64,000 nucleotides of DNA from NCBI GenBank assembly GCA_027972325.1, contig JAPMOS010000001.1, positions 839,001 to 903,000 of the forward strand, read 5' to 3'. Position numbers and translations under genes: made by a program. Within the stretch, counting starts at the first letter, position 1; each line of letters starts with the position of its first letter. This DNA comes from Paratrimastix pyriformis. Taxonomy: Eukaryota > Preaxostyla > Paratrimastigidae. The notes below the pieces were generated by a model that did not search any database, had not been told where the DNA came from, and saw only the letters and a program-made list of their open reading frames with translations. This document shows positions 1 through 12,500 of the stretch, one piece after another.

Positions 1-513
1 ACCGAGAAGTCTGTGTCAATTTGGATGAGTGAGAGTGGAGGTCAAGCGGGTGAAGAGGAGATGGCGGGAAGATGAGACGAAAGATAGAGATGGAGGAGAG
101 CGAGAGGGGCGGAGGATGACTCGACCGACCAATAATTCCGAATTGAGGAAATCTGGCCCCAAAATAACACGAAGAAAACTGAGATAAACAGCTGCCCACT
201 ACTCAAGGACGCCGGAACGCGCGACAGGGGAGGGAGTGGGCGGCGGCTCGATTCCTTGCCAGGTAACTTCTGGTGGAGTTCCTGGTGGATGTGGATGAGT
301 CTTCGGGAAGACCGGGATCCATTTGGGAGAGCCTACAAAAAAAAAATGGCAGTGCAGTGGAAGGGGTGGGAGGAAGTGGATGCCGGACCACGCCATTCGA
401 GGTCGTCCTGGAAGAGATGGCGCCCCTCGTCGGAGAGTCGGCCAAGGAGGGCCAGTTTCGAGCGGAACAGCTCCACCTACCATACGGCGATGCTAAATAA
501 TAAAATTTGGGCT
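1..513. other. Left edge; no gene resolved, possible + strand 3' exon
   Basis: I could not resolve a gene here. On the + strand an open frame from about 273 to the stop at 498-500 reads as hydrophilic, plausibly coding protein (it ends LPYGDAK). It has no usable ATG and follows a possible acceptor (cttgccag, ending at 262), so it may be the last exon of a + gene that enters from the left. It would end 13 nt from the stop of the - strand gene at 514. The AT-richer stretch at about 140-200 could equally be a - strand promoter. Very uncertain. Confidence 0.2.
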
Positions 514-921
514 TCAGACCTCTCGGTAACTTTGCATACCCCCGCCCACGCGAACCAGGATGTCGATCTGGTTGATAAAAGTCTCTGACTCATCCCCAAA
601 CGTGTCACCAACAATTTCCTTTCTATCTACTGGGAAACACCCATAGGGATGCGTGAGGGCTGCCGAAGGAGCGACGCCAGCGGTCCGCAGGCCAAGCTCC
701 TGAAAAAGGGGATGTGAGACTGGGTCGTGAGAAAAAGCCTGCCAGACTCGTGCGATCTGATATGCTATAAGTGGAACTCCGCTTGCTGTGAGTCCCGAAA
801 CAATTTCAATTTCGCCGGGAGGGAGGCCACGGATAATCTCCTCAATTATCTTTTTCAGTTTTTCTCGTGCCTCCCCGTGGTCAAAATCGGGTTGGGAAAA
901 ACCAACCACACCAATGCGCAT
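514..921 (-). CDS. Small Rossmann-type protein of bacterial flavour, function unknown
   Basis: The gene predicts 119 residues from two exons (921-748 and 699-514). They are split by a 48-nt intron (700-747, donor GTCTG, acceptor TTTCAG), and both junctions keep frame. The protein opens with MRIGVVGFSQP, a beta strand and glycine turn typical of nucleotide-binding Rossmann folds, and ends with the signature VGGGMQSYREV just before the stop. From memory, short bacterial proteins of unknown function share this start and the GGG-x-QS end; removing the intron restores an uninterrupted fit. The frame stays open upstream to an ATG at 1134, which would add 71 residues and could act as a targeting extension. 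I prefer 921 because the conserved domain starts there. The intron argues against bacterial contamination. Ancient lateral transfer is possible but unproven. Confidence 0.72.
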   Translation of the reverse strand: MRIGVVGFSQPDFDHGEAREKLKKIIEEIIRGLPPGEIEIVSGLTASGVPLIAYQIARVWQAFSHDPVSHPLFQELGLRTAGVAPSAALTHPYGCFPVDRKEIVGDTFGDESETFINQIDILVRVGGGMQSYREV

Positions 922-1164
922 TGTAAACAAGAAACGATGGGCCAAGCTGGAGAATGAGAAGAGAGCGTGAGACCGCGATATTGCATGATGGCAATAAGCG
1001 CCGGCGAGGGTGAAAGAGTTTCGATTGAGCAAGGATTTTTGGGTGAACACGCCGGTCAGACCGTCAGGTTCCTGTGCCCACAAAAAAGATAGCGGACTGG
1101 TGGGTATGACCGAAGGGCGAATCAGATTATCCATTCCTCTTGCCTCGCTGAACAGCGCCTCATT

Positions 1165-3465
1165 TTGACGCAGCTGGGGCTCTTCGCCATTTTTCTTGTG
1201 GGAACCCTCTTTCGTCTTTTGGCAGTCGCTTCATTTGCCGACATCGAAGTTCCATCTCCACGATTCTCACTCTTGACGACCTCCCATGCTGTTTTGATCT
1301 CGAATTCTTCGACCCACTTGATCCGTCGCGACAGTTGTGGTTTGTTTTATTTTTTCCGTGGCGCCACATTTTTTATCTTGACGATGCTGGTAGATGGCAA
1401 TTCTTGTTGGAGCCCGCTCTCTCCAATACCGCTCCCTTTCGCGCTCGGTTCTGCCGCGTGTATTTGCGATAGTTTTCTTGTCCTCACGACAGATCAAGAA
1501 GAGATCTTTATTTTGGACCTCACCTTGCCCCACTTTTCCGGTTCGTCCGCCCTGCCCGTCTTCACGCTCAATCGTCCTGTACCAGCTTTCGAGCCTCTTC
1601 CCTTACCACAAGGGCAGGGTTTCGAAAAGTTTCACTTTACCCAGTGTCAGGTCGACCGCGAACACCTCGTCTTGGGGACCGCGGGCGGGGCCCTCGTGGT
1701 GGTCGCCCTGGGGAGGCTGGACAATGGTGCGCCCCCGTCGGACTCCGTCCGGGCGCTTTCGTCTCCGTGTCCGCAGCCAGCCGATGGATTCGGCGCGGCC
1801 TTTGCGCTGATCCCCGATCGTGGCCAGCTGGCGGTGAGCGCCCCGGGGTGGCAGGTCGACGATGGTCGGACCCCCGACCCGTCCGAGCCCGGCTCTGGCG
1901 GGGGGATCCTCTTCCTCTACGACTTGCATACCCTCGGTCTGCCATCGCTGGCCGCGGGGACTCGTCTTCACTGCTTCCCCCGACGCCTTTCCGCCAGCGT
2001 ACACCTCCTTGCCCTCGCGCACCATCTGGCTGCCCCCGGCCCTGGGCGAGCGGGCCGTCTGGTGGGGCGAGAGCATGGTCTGGGTGCCGCCCGGCTCGAT
2101 CCTGCTGACGGCTCGACCCGCCCTGGCCCTGGTGGAGGTGCGCCTGGGGCACGATGATGCTCAAGCCGCAATCGCCCCTGTCGTCCACCTGCCCGTCACG
2201 CCCCCGCCGCCCTGCGCGGGGGGCCTGCTGCTCTTCCGGGGCACGGTCTGGCTCACTGCCCTCACGACGACACCCCCCGCCCAATGCGGGGGTATTCACA
2301 CGCATCTGTGGTCATAACTGAACCTGGGCCGCATGCCTTGGTGCTGCCCTTGGGGTGGTGATCAGGGCGCCCTCTTTGCCGGGACCCTCGATGCGCGCGA
2401 CCCGCTCATGCGACGCTGGTGGTGCGCCCCGGTGCTGCCCAACAGTCTGTGTTGCCACCCACCCCCCACCCCACCCCACCCCCACCCCCACCCCCACCCC
2501 ACTCCCACTCACCCCACTCCCACTCACTCCCACTCCTACTCCACCCCCATCTCCGGCTTGCCCCTTGTCGTGCTGCCATTGACTGACCGCGAAACCGACA
2601 CCCATTTCTGTGGGTGCGGCAGTCACAGCCGTTTGGGGACCCTTTGCGCCGTGCGCCCCCTGGCCGGGGCCCACCGGGCTGGCGGTGTGGGGGGGCCTGG
2701 TCATGGCCGTCACCCCCGCCGGGCCGGGGCGATCCCGCGCGGCCCTCGAGCCCCTCGCGGCTCTGCAGCCTCTGTCGGCCCTGCCCCGTGGGTATGGTCC
2801 GTCTGCTGCCCCTCCGCAGCCCGCTGCCAGGCAATTGCCCCCTCGACCAGCCACCGCCCGGGCGCCCACTCGAGCGGGATCGGGGTGCTCACTCATCCCG
2901 CCCCCCGTCCCCATCCTCCTCGCGTCGCCTCTCCCAGCCAACGACGTGACGGACATGAACGACTGCAGCGTGCTCATGCCCGCGGGCCCCTTGACGGCGG
3001 GCGTTGCGGCCCGGTGGAAGCTGACGGGCTGCTCGGCCCGGTGCCCCCAGAACACGGACATCCTCACCGCCATGGCCTTCTTCCAGCACACGGGCGACCT
3101 CGCCCGGGCCACCGCCATGACGGTCCGCACACGCCCACCGCCACCGCCACCGCCACCGCCACCGCCACCGCCACCGCCACCGCCACCGCCACCGCCACCG
3201 CCACCGCCACCGCCACCGCCACCGCCACCGCCACCGCCACCGCCACCGCCACCGCCCCCTCCCCCCCCCCCCCCTGCACCCCCTCTGCACCCCTCTGCAC
3301 CCCTCTGCACCCCTTTGCGCCCCTTTGCGCCCTCTGCGCCCCTCTGCGGCTCTGCGGCCCTCTGCACCCCTCTCTGCACCCTCTGCGGCCCTCTGCACCC
3401 CTCTGCACCCCTGCGGCCATCTGCACCCTGCGGCTCTCTGCACCCTGACTAGGTCACAACATCAC

Positions 3466-3515
<50 letters not shown>

Positions 3516-6500
3516 CCAGCTTCTGACACGGACCTGCGAAGGGTCCAACTACGTCTACGTGGCGGTCCCGACCGTGGCGGGGCCCAGATCCACGTGACGC
3601 TGGCCTTCCTGTCGTACTCCTCGGAGAAGCCGCCCTTCTCGTCGGATTCCATCTACGCGGTCGAATCCCCGGTCGGCAGCCCACCCCCACCCCCACCCCC
3701 CACCCCACGCCTCACCCTCCGACCGATCGCCCGACCGAGGCTCCACCGGGACCCCTGACGATTCTCTTGTTGCTCTGGGTGGGGCCGCTTGGACGGCCGG
3801 GCCGATGGCGGTGCAGCGGTGGATGCCGGCCGGAGCCTGGTCTATGGCCTCGAGGCGCCGGCCGTCCAGGGGGACCCTCTGGCGCTGATCATCGGGCTGC
3901 GGGACGGCTACGACAACACCTACTACAGCGCCTCGGCCCCCTGCGGAGCGCCGGCCCTGTGGCAGCTCACCTGGAACGAGAACCCCCTGTCCGTCACGGC
4001 CAGCTGCCCCACCCCGGGGCTGCTCCGGCTGGCGGTGGCGGCCTTCCCGGGCTGGGGCACGGGTCTCCTGCAGGCCCGCATGGCCGCCCCATCGGACGAG
4101 GGGCAGGCAGCCACCCCGCAGGGCTCTCCGGTCGGCCTGGCCGTCAAGAGTCCGCCGCCGCCCCTCGCCGGGCTTTGTCTTGCCTCCACTCGAGCACGTC
4201 CCATCATCCATCAACCAACCCCTCCGGGTGGCGAGCCTGGCACCTGCTGACATGTGCTCCCGGGGCCGTGCTCTTTGCTCGTTGGGGTTGGGTCTGTTCG
4301 TCGCCTGTGTGCAGCCAAGCCCACGGGCAGCACCACCACGGCCGCCCTGGGGCCACTCATCCCAGGGGCCCCTTGCGAGGCCACCCTGAGCCACCTGGCC
4401 CCCGACGGGACTCCCCTGGGCTGCCCCCTCTTCGCGGGTCGCTGGACGCTCCGCCAGGGCGCGGCCGGTCCGATCGTGGTCCGTGGGCCACCTGGCGCCG
4501 AGGCCGCACCGATCTTTCATCTCTTTCTCCTCGCCGTGTCGAGCAGCCCTCGGAGCGGTGCGCGGGCCTGCAGACAGTCCTGGGATGGACCTATGAGGGG
4601 TCGCTCTCCGGCACGGCCTCGGTCGAGTTCCTCCTGGGGGGCGCCACCATCCTGGCCGTCACGGGCACCGTCCAGAGTCCGTTCGCCCCCCCCCCCCCCC
4701 CCCCCCCCCCCAGCCTCTGGCGCTCGCGTTCCCCTGCATCCCCACCCCGCCCCCCTGCGCTCACTGTCCACTACTCCTCCCCGTGGGGCTTTCGGTGGGT
4801 GCGCGCAGCGCATACGGTGCGGGTGCCCCAGCCCTGCGCGGTGGGCCAGCCCTGCGCGGTGGTGCTGCAGCCGTATCGTGGGGCCGCCCTGGTGGACTGC
4901 GCGACCCTGGGGGAGCCCCTCTGGGCCGCCCTCGGCCTGCTCGTCAACGGGGTCCCCGTCCCGGCGGGCGCCGTCTGCTCCTCGGCCTCCACGGCCTTCC
5001 TGGTCCGCCACCCCGCCCACCGCAGCCCAGGTACCCACGTGTGTGGTGTGGTGCGGTGCGATGGCCGTGCCCCGGCGCCGCCCCTGCCTTGACACCACCC
5101 CGTCGTGCCGGGTGGTTGTGCTGGGGGCCGGATGGGCAGTTCTCCTACACGCCCGCCAGCAGCCTCGCCAACGAGCTGGCCTTCTACCTGGGCACAACCC
5201 CGCTGCCCGTCACCGGGACCGCCTCCCACACTCCGGCCCCGGCCCCGGTGGCCCCGGCAGCCAACTGCAGCGACGGTGGCGACACCGCTTGGACCGCCGC
5301 GGACGGGCCCCTGCGGATGGCGCCCGTGGGGTCCGTGCCGTCCCAGGCCCCCAGTTCGGCCCTGGTGCGGCTGCTGCTGGCCGCCACCGACCCAGCCACG
5401 GGGGCCCCGGTCCCGTGCGCCCAGCGGCCGGGCGAGGCGAACAATATCCATCTCGACTGCGCCGGGGCCCCGCTGCAGGAGCGCGGCTGCTCCGAGGGCA
5501 ACGCAACCCTCTTCGCGGTGGCCTTCGTGGCCCGGTCCTCGTGCCGCGGGGCCCCGATCCTCTTCAACGGGACCGCCGTGGGCGCCCTCACCCTCGATGT
5601 CACCCCAGGCCTGTCCACGCCCCCACGTTCCTCCCGTCCCGTGTTGGCTGCCGGTTGGCGCTCAAACTCACAGTCTACCCCACACTCCCTGATTCCACCC
5701 CCCTCCCCTCCCCTCCAGGCTCGGCTGACCCTGTTCAGAGCTCGGTTGCCTGCCCTGCGGCCGCTCTGGCCTCGGGCACGGTGGCGACCCTGGCGCTGTC
5801 CCTGCGGGATGTCTGGGCCAACCCGACGGGGGCCTGCCCCCCGGACGGCCTGGCGGTGCTCCTCGACGGGGCGCCCCAGCCCCAGGCGGCCTCCGAGTGC
5901 CCCCCGGGCGGCCTGGGGACGCTCGCCCTGGCCCCCACCGCCGCCGGGCTGCACCTGGTGCAGGTTCGCCTGGGCGGGGCCGACTTGGCCGGGTCCCCGT
6001 GCACCCTGCGGGTGCTGCCCGGCCCCCCGGCCCCCGCTGTCAGCACTCCCGTGGGGCCCTGGCCGGCCGAGGTCGAGGCGGGCCGGGCGGTCAGCGTGCC
6101 CCTGACGGCCCACGATGCGGCCGGCAACGAGATCCCCTGCTCGGACACCCTGCTGGCCGCCCTCGCGGCCTCCGTGCCGGCGGCGTTCGGGGCGGCGGCC
6201 CCGGTCTTCTCCTGTCCGGGCGGCGGGGCGCCCCACGGCTGGGTCCTGTTCGAGTTCACCCCATACCGAGCCGGGGCGGCCCTCCCGTACGGGGTACTCA
6301 TCGACGGCACCCCCATCGGCCCCGAGGCTGCCCTACCCCGGCTCACGGTCTTGCCCGGTCTGTGCCCCCCCCCCCCCCCGCAGCCTCCACCGCCCGGCTG
6401 CCCCGGGATCCATCGCCTCCTCGCCCGCGATGATGGTGCCACCCCGTTCACGAGGCTGCCCCTCCCCGTTCCCGTGCACTGCCCTGCTGCGCAGGCCCCA

Positions 6501-9500
6501 TCGATGTGGCCGCCTCGAAGTGGACCCCGCCCGCCCAGGCGACCGCAGGCACCCCCTTCACGGTCAACATCACGGCTATGGGTCTGCGGCCGCCCTCTCA
6601 TCCGCCCGCTGCTGCTGCTGCTTATCCGGCTCGAACCCATTGCGCCTCTCCGGTTGTGCGGCGGCTCCCAGACGCGGTCGAGAACCCCGTCCCGTGCCGG
6701 CCGGGCGAGCTGCACGCCTGGGCGATGGACCTCTCGGGAACCCCCAGATGGATGGTCCGCCCCCCACACACACACACACACACACACACAACATCGTCCT
6801 TCTGCTTCTGTCCACCACCATAGACGCACACGCACACGCACGCATGGCCCACTGTTGACCTCTTTTGTCTGCTGTCTTGCCGGGGGGATCCGTGGGCAGC
6901 GGCGTGCGGGGGGATGCCTTCCAGCTGACGATGCTGCCCCGGCTTGCGGGCGGGTCGGCCCTGACCCTCACCCACCTGCCCACCGGGGCCTCCTTCCCGC
7001 CCGTCGCGGTCGACGTGGCACCCGGTCCGCAGCCCATCGCGCCACGCCACGCCACAGACCTCCTCGCACCATCGCCTCCCCCTGACCCCGCCCACCCGTC
7101 TTTGTTCGGCTGACCTTGTTGCTTGTTGGTTGCCCCACCGCGCATGCAGGCCCCCCGGACGCCTCGCGGACGGTCGTTGGGGGGTGGCCCGACACCCTGA
7201 CCTTGGCCATGGAGACCCGGCTGGCCATCGCCCTGCGGGACGGGTACGGCAGCCACATCCCCTGCCGTGAGGACCTCCTGGGGGGGCTCGGGGTCACCCT
7301 GGGTACCGACACGGCCGGCCCGGTTCTGTGCAACGCCACCACGGGCCTGGCCGAGGTGCCCCTGATGCCCAACAAGGCCGGCCACACCCTGCTGGCCGTC
7401 CGGTTGGGCGGGGCCCACATCCAGGGCAGCCCGGCCGACCTGCTCGTCGTGGCCGGTCTGCACCCCGGCCCGGGCAGCCCACCCCCAATGCTCACCCCGA
7501 CCCATTCCCCACAGGTGCCCCCTGCCCGGATACCACCACGGCCGCCTGGCCATACAAGGGGACGGTCGACGAGCTGACCACATTCACCGTCACCGTCCGC
7601 GACGCCCAGGGCAACACGGTCCGCCCACCGCCCACCGCCCGCCCCGCCCCGCCCGCCCGCCTCAGCACCTCCCTCCCCGCCATCGTACCACCGCTCACGG
7701 TGGGGCCGGTTCTCGCTGGTGCCCTCCAGGTGTCATGCTCGGAGGCCCTGTGCCCTCTGCTGAACGTGACCATCGACGAGGCCGCGGGCGAGGCGGCGCC
7801 CTTCGAGTGCCAGTGCAACCGGGTCGCGGTTCGGCTCTCGGTGACCCCCCGCTGGGCGGGCAGCGGGCTGCTCTCGGTGCGGCTGGGCGGCAAGGAGATC
7901 GTTGCCTCGCCCGCCCCCTGGACGGTCGACCCCGGTCCGCGCCTCGCCGCCCCCGCCCGAACGGTGTCCTCCCCATATCGCCCTCCGTGCCGGCGCCCCT
8001 CGTCGCTCACCTCTTGTTGGGGCTTCCATCTTTGCAGGGGAGGTCGCCCTGGCATGGACACGGGTCACTTCGGGGTGGCCTGCCGGGATGCTGGGTGTCC
8101 GGGTCTGCTCACCCTCCATCCAGCCCGCCTGTCGGTGCCCTTTGGCCAGACTCGGGCACTTCGGGACTGAGATTCTCTTCTTGGGACCGACACCGGTGGT
8201 GTTGGGCTGTGTGCGCGCAGTACTCGGTGAACGTCACGGCCCGGGACTCGCGGCAGCACGTCGTCTCGTGCCTCCTGCGGCCGGACCTGGCCGCGGCCTT
8301 TGGGGCCTCGGGGGCCAACCTGACCGGCCTCGCCGTCGCCTGCGCGGGCAGCCTGTTCGCCCTGTCGTTCGTGCCCCACCAGACGGGGACTCCCCAGCTG
8401 GCCCTGACCTACCAGGGGGCCCCCTTCGAGGAGGCCGCCCTCCCTGTCGCCCCGGGGCCCATCCGGGGGCTCCTGACCACCGTGGCCTGGGCCCCCCTGG
8501 CCGCCGCCATGCCCGCGGGGGTGCCCCTCACGCTGCTCATCACGGCCCGGGGCCCGGCGGGCGACGAGGTCTCCTGCGTGGACAACCCCGCATACGCCTC
8601 GCTCCTGCGGGTGACCCTGCCCGGGTCCGGGGCAGCCACGGTGGAGTGCGTGGGGGCCCTCTTCGCGGCCACCGTCGTCCCCCGGTTGGCCACTGGCGGG
8701 CGCAACGCCTCCGCTGAGGGCGGGGGGCCGATCCCCGGCTGGATGGGGGTCCAGGTCGAGGACGGGGCCTCGGGGGGCGGCGTCTGGTCGAGCGTCTACG
8801 GGTCCCCCCACCGGATCGTCGTCACGCACTCCAGTCCGTCCCTCCCGCTCGCGCCCTGCCCTCCTCCCCCCGCCCCTGCTCGTCCTTCGCCCTGGACGTT
8901 TGGATGACCCGTCCCTCGGCACTGTGCTCCACCCCCCCCCCCCCCCCCCCGGGGGCAGCTCGATGCGAGGCCGCCCTGAGCATCGCCGACATTCCGCCCG
9001 CCCTGAAGGCCGGCGCCGAGACGGCTGTCACGGTGGACCTCCGCGACCAATTCGGCAACCCGTTCCCCTGCGCCCCCGAGAGCCCCCTGCTCCGCGACCT
9101 GGGGGCCGCCATGTACGGGCTGCTCTCGGCCACGCCCGCCTGCGCCGGGGACCGCTTTGTGGTGGCCCTCCGCACCGCCCTGGCCGGCGCCGACGCCCAG
9201 TACGATCAGGCCGCCCGCGACCTTGCCCTGACCCTGGCCCAGGCCCACCTGGGGGGCAGCCCTCGACGCGTCGCCGTGCTGGCCGGCCCCCCCGACCCGG
9301 CGGCCTTCCTGCTGTCCGTGGCGCCGGCCCCCGCGGTGGTCGCCGGGGGCTGCAACATCTCGTTCGAGGTCGTGCTGCGGGACAGGTACGGCAACCGCAT
9401 CTCCTGCACCACCCACTCGGAGCTGCTGGGGGACTTCCGGCTGGACGGGACTCTCGCCCCTTCGGCCACTAGCCTCTCCGTGGGCTGTCGGGGTGATGAT

Positions 9501-12500
9501 GTGCTCTTCGAGGCCGCCCTCCTGGTGGACGCCCCCGCGGCGGCCCCCCGCAACCTCGAGGTGACCTTCGCGGGCGTCCGGGTGGCCGGCTTCCCGGTTC
9601 CCATTGTCGTGGTGGCACCCGAGGACCACCCCCAGGACGTGGCCCCCCAGGTGGTGGACGCCTGGCCCGAGGGGGCCCTCGTGGCCGGCCGGCCGCACAG
9701 CCTGACTCTCAGGCTCCTCGACCGGGCCGGCCAGACGCCCGTCCCCTGCACGGACAGCCTGGCGGCCCGCCTGACGGTGACCCTGGTGGGCCTGGCCGGG
9801 ACAGCCGACATCCAGTGCGCCCCCGTGGTGGGAGCCACCCCTGTGGGCACGGTCCGCTTGACCCTGGTGCCCACCCGGGCGGGCCTCTGGCCGTGCGCCA
9901 TCCGCTACTTGGGCGCGCACGTCTCGGGCTCGCCACACGGCCTGCGGGTGGCCCCGGCGGCCCAGCCCGACCTGTCCGGGGCGGGCACGTCCATCTCGGG
10001 GCCCGCCCAGGTGCAGGTGGGCCGACGGGCGCGCTTCCTGATCGTGGCCCGGGACGGGTACGGCAACGTGATCAGCTGCGAGGCCGGTCCCCTCGAGCGA
10101 CCTCTGTGGACCCTGCTGCCCGCTGCCAACTGGGCGGCCACGCCCGACGAGGGGCCCCTGGTGACCGGCTGCGAGCAGGACGCCTTCGTGGCGACGGTGG
10201 TACCCCTGCGGGGCGGTGGCAACGCGACCTCGGCCCTGCGGACCCTCCGCCTGGCCTACGGGGGCCAGCCCCTCGGGGCGACCCCCTCCCTGCAGGTGGT
10301 GGCCGGGCCTATCGACCCGGCCCAGTGCGTCATCGCGGCCGCCCCCCGGGGGCCCCTCCTGGTGGGCCGCGAGGCCGCCATCGACGTCACGGCCCGCGAC
10401 GGGTACGCCAACCGGGTCGACTGCCCCAGCTTCCTGGCCGAGACGTTGCACTTCTCGCTGAGCCTCCCCGGGGCCACCATCGTGGCCACCGGCTGCCACG
10501 GGCAGGACTTCCGGGTGCGCTTCGTGCCCCGCCTGGCGGCGGCGCTCGTCGAGGCGCGGCTCTTCTTCGCGGGTACCCCGCTGCCGGCCCCGGTCCCGCT
10601 GACGGTCACCGCCGGGACAGCCCACCCCGCCCACAGCCGCGCCACGGGGTGGCCCACCGGCCCCGTCGCGGCCGGGACCACGGTGGCGGTGCTAGTCGAG
10701 GTGCACGACGCCGAAGACAACGCCCTCGACTGTCGGGACGGGCCGGACCTCTCAAGCCGGCTGGCCCTGCTGGCCCCGACCGCCACCGATGTCGCCGCCC
10801 CGCTGGTGTGCCGCGGGTCGGCCTACGCGTTGCTCTTCACCCCTGTCCGGGCCGGCCTGCACGGGGTGGCAGTCCAGATGACCCTGCCCGACGCGCTCCT
10901 CTGGGAGGACGTCCTCGGGGCGCCCCACTACGTCCGGGTGACCCCGGGCCCCGTGGACCCGGCCCGGTTCGTGCTGGCCCGATCGCCCCCGGGCCGGGTG
11001 GAGGTGGGCACTCGGGCCGAGTTCCTGCTGGAGGCCCGCGACCGCCACGGCAACCGGGCCACCTGCACCGCCGACGAGGAAACCGCCCATGATGCGGGCG
11101 CCCTGGCCGTCGCCCCGGCCGATTGGTACGCCAACGTCACGGTCGGCTGCGCGCCCGACGGCGCCTACGCGGTGGCCCTGACTCCGACCCGGCTGCCCGA
11201 AGGGACCACCGACGAGGCCCCGCGCGCCTTCGGGATCGCCTTCGCCGGGGCGCCACTGGCCATCTCGCCCCTCGGCATCACCGTCCACGGTCGGTCGACG
11301 CCCCTCTCCTTGCCATGCGTGCGGTCGCCTTTCAATCCCGCGGGGCGGCATGCGTTCTTTGGCGTCTCCTCATCTTCGTCTCTCTCGCCCCCGCAGCGGG
11401 CCCGCCCTCGCTGGAGAACACGCTGCTCGAATGGCCGGCCACGGCCGAGGTGGGCGTGTGGACCTTCGTGACGGTGACCATCCGCGATATCTTCAACAAC
11501 ACCATCTCGTGCGGGGCCACCGCCGCGGCACACAACCTGCGCTTGCTCGGAAACGGCAGTCTGTGACCTGCCTCTCTCCTCTCCCAAACCCCTCCTGGTG
11601 TCTCACCCCCCCCCCCCCCCCCCCCACCATCACCACCACCATCAACACCAGTTGCGGACAACGACCACGGCTGCCAGGGGGCGGACGTGGTTCTGTCTGC
11701 CATGCCCGGGAGCGCTACGGCCCAGGACCCGTGGCGGGTGCTGATGGAGCCCCAAGGGCTGCTGGTGGGCCAGGCGCCGGTGGAGATCCTGCCCGGGCCC
11801 ATCTTCGCCCTCCACTGCACGGCCGTCTGGCCGGCGGAGTCCCTGCGGGCCGGCCAGCCGGTCGAGCTGCTCGTCGTGGCCCGGGACGAGTACGCCAACA
11901 CGGTGCCCTGCACGGCTCAGACGGCGGCCCAGTTCGGGGTGCTGCTGACGGGCGAGGCGGCCGGGGTGGGCGTCGACTGCGCCCCGGACGGGCTCCACCA
12001 CCGAGCCTGGCTGACGCCCCTCCGGCCGGGCACCCCCGAGCCGGCCACCCTGACCATCGCCATCCACTACCAGGGCCTCCACATCAACGGGTCGCCGCGC
12101 CAGGTGCTCATGGAGCCCACCGCCCTGGGGGCCGCCTGCACCGGCCTCGCCCAGGCCCCCGACGGGCCCGCCGGGGCGGCCAGCTCGGGGTTGCTGGCCC
12201 CCTGGAAGGCCCAGGCCTCATCGGCGCTGGGCTTCCTGCTGACGGGCCGCGACGCCTACTGCAACCCCATCTCGTGCGCCCGCCGGCCCGCCACGGCGGC
12301 CGACCTGGAGGTGCTCCTCGAGGGGGCCACCCAGGCCCGGGTCGAGTGCCGCGACGGGGCCTACCTGGTGGTGGTGGTCCCCCACCTGGCCGACCCGGGG
12401 GCCCGGCTGGCGGTGCGGGTGGCCGGGACGGACATCCAGGGGAGCCCCTTCCTGGTGGCGGTCCGCCCGGGGCCCCTCGATCCGGCCCGGTCCTCGGTCG

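Noticed and set aside
514-921. Bacterial contamination or assembly chimera at the left edge
   Set aside because: The gene has a 48-nt intron with the same GTCTG/CAG signals as its neighbours.
2312-3443. Long Gly-rich and Trp-Arg-rich frames on the - strand
   Set aside because: They translate the (CCACCG)n tract and C runs of the intron 3123-3519 and contain no protein domain.
8796-10634. 612-codon open frame on the - strand
   Set aside because: It is the antisense of the filamin-repeat exon at 8904-11471. High GC at third positions leaves long open antisense frames; its composition (Gly/Arg/His-rich) shows no domain.
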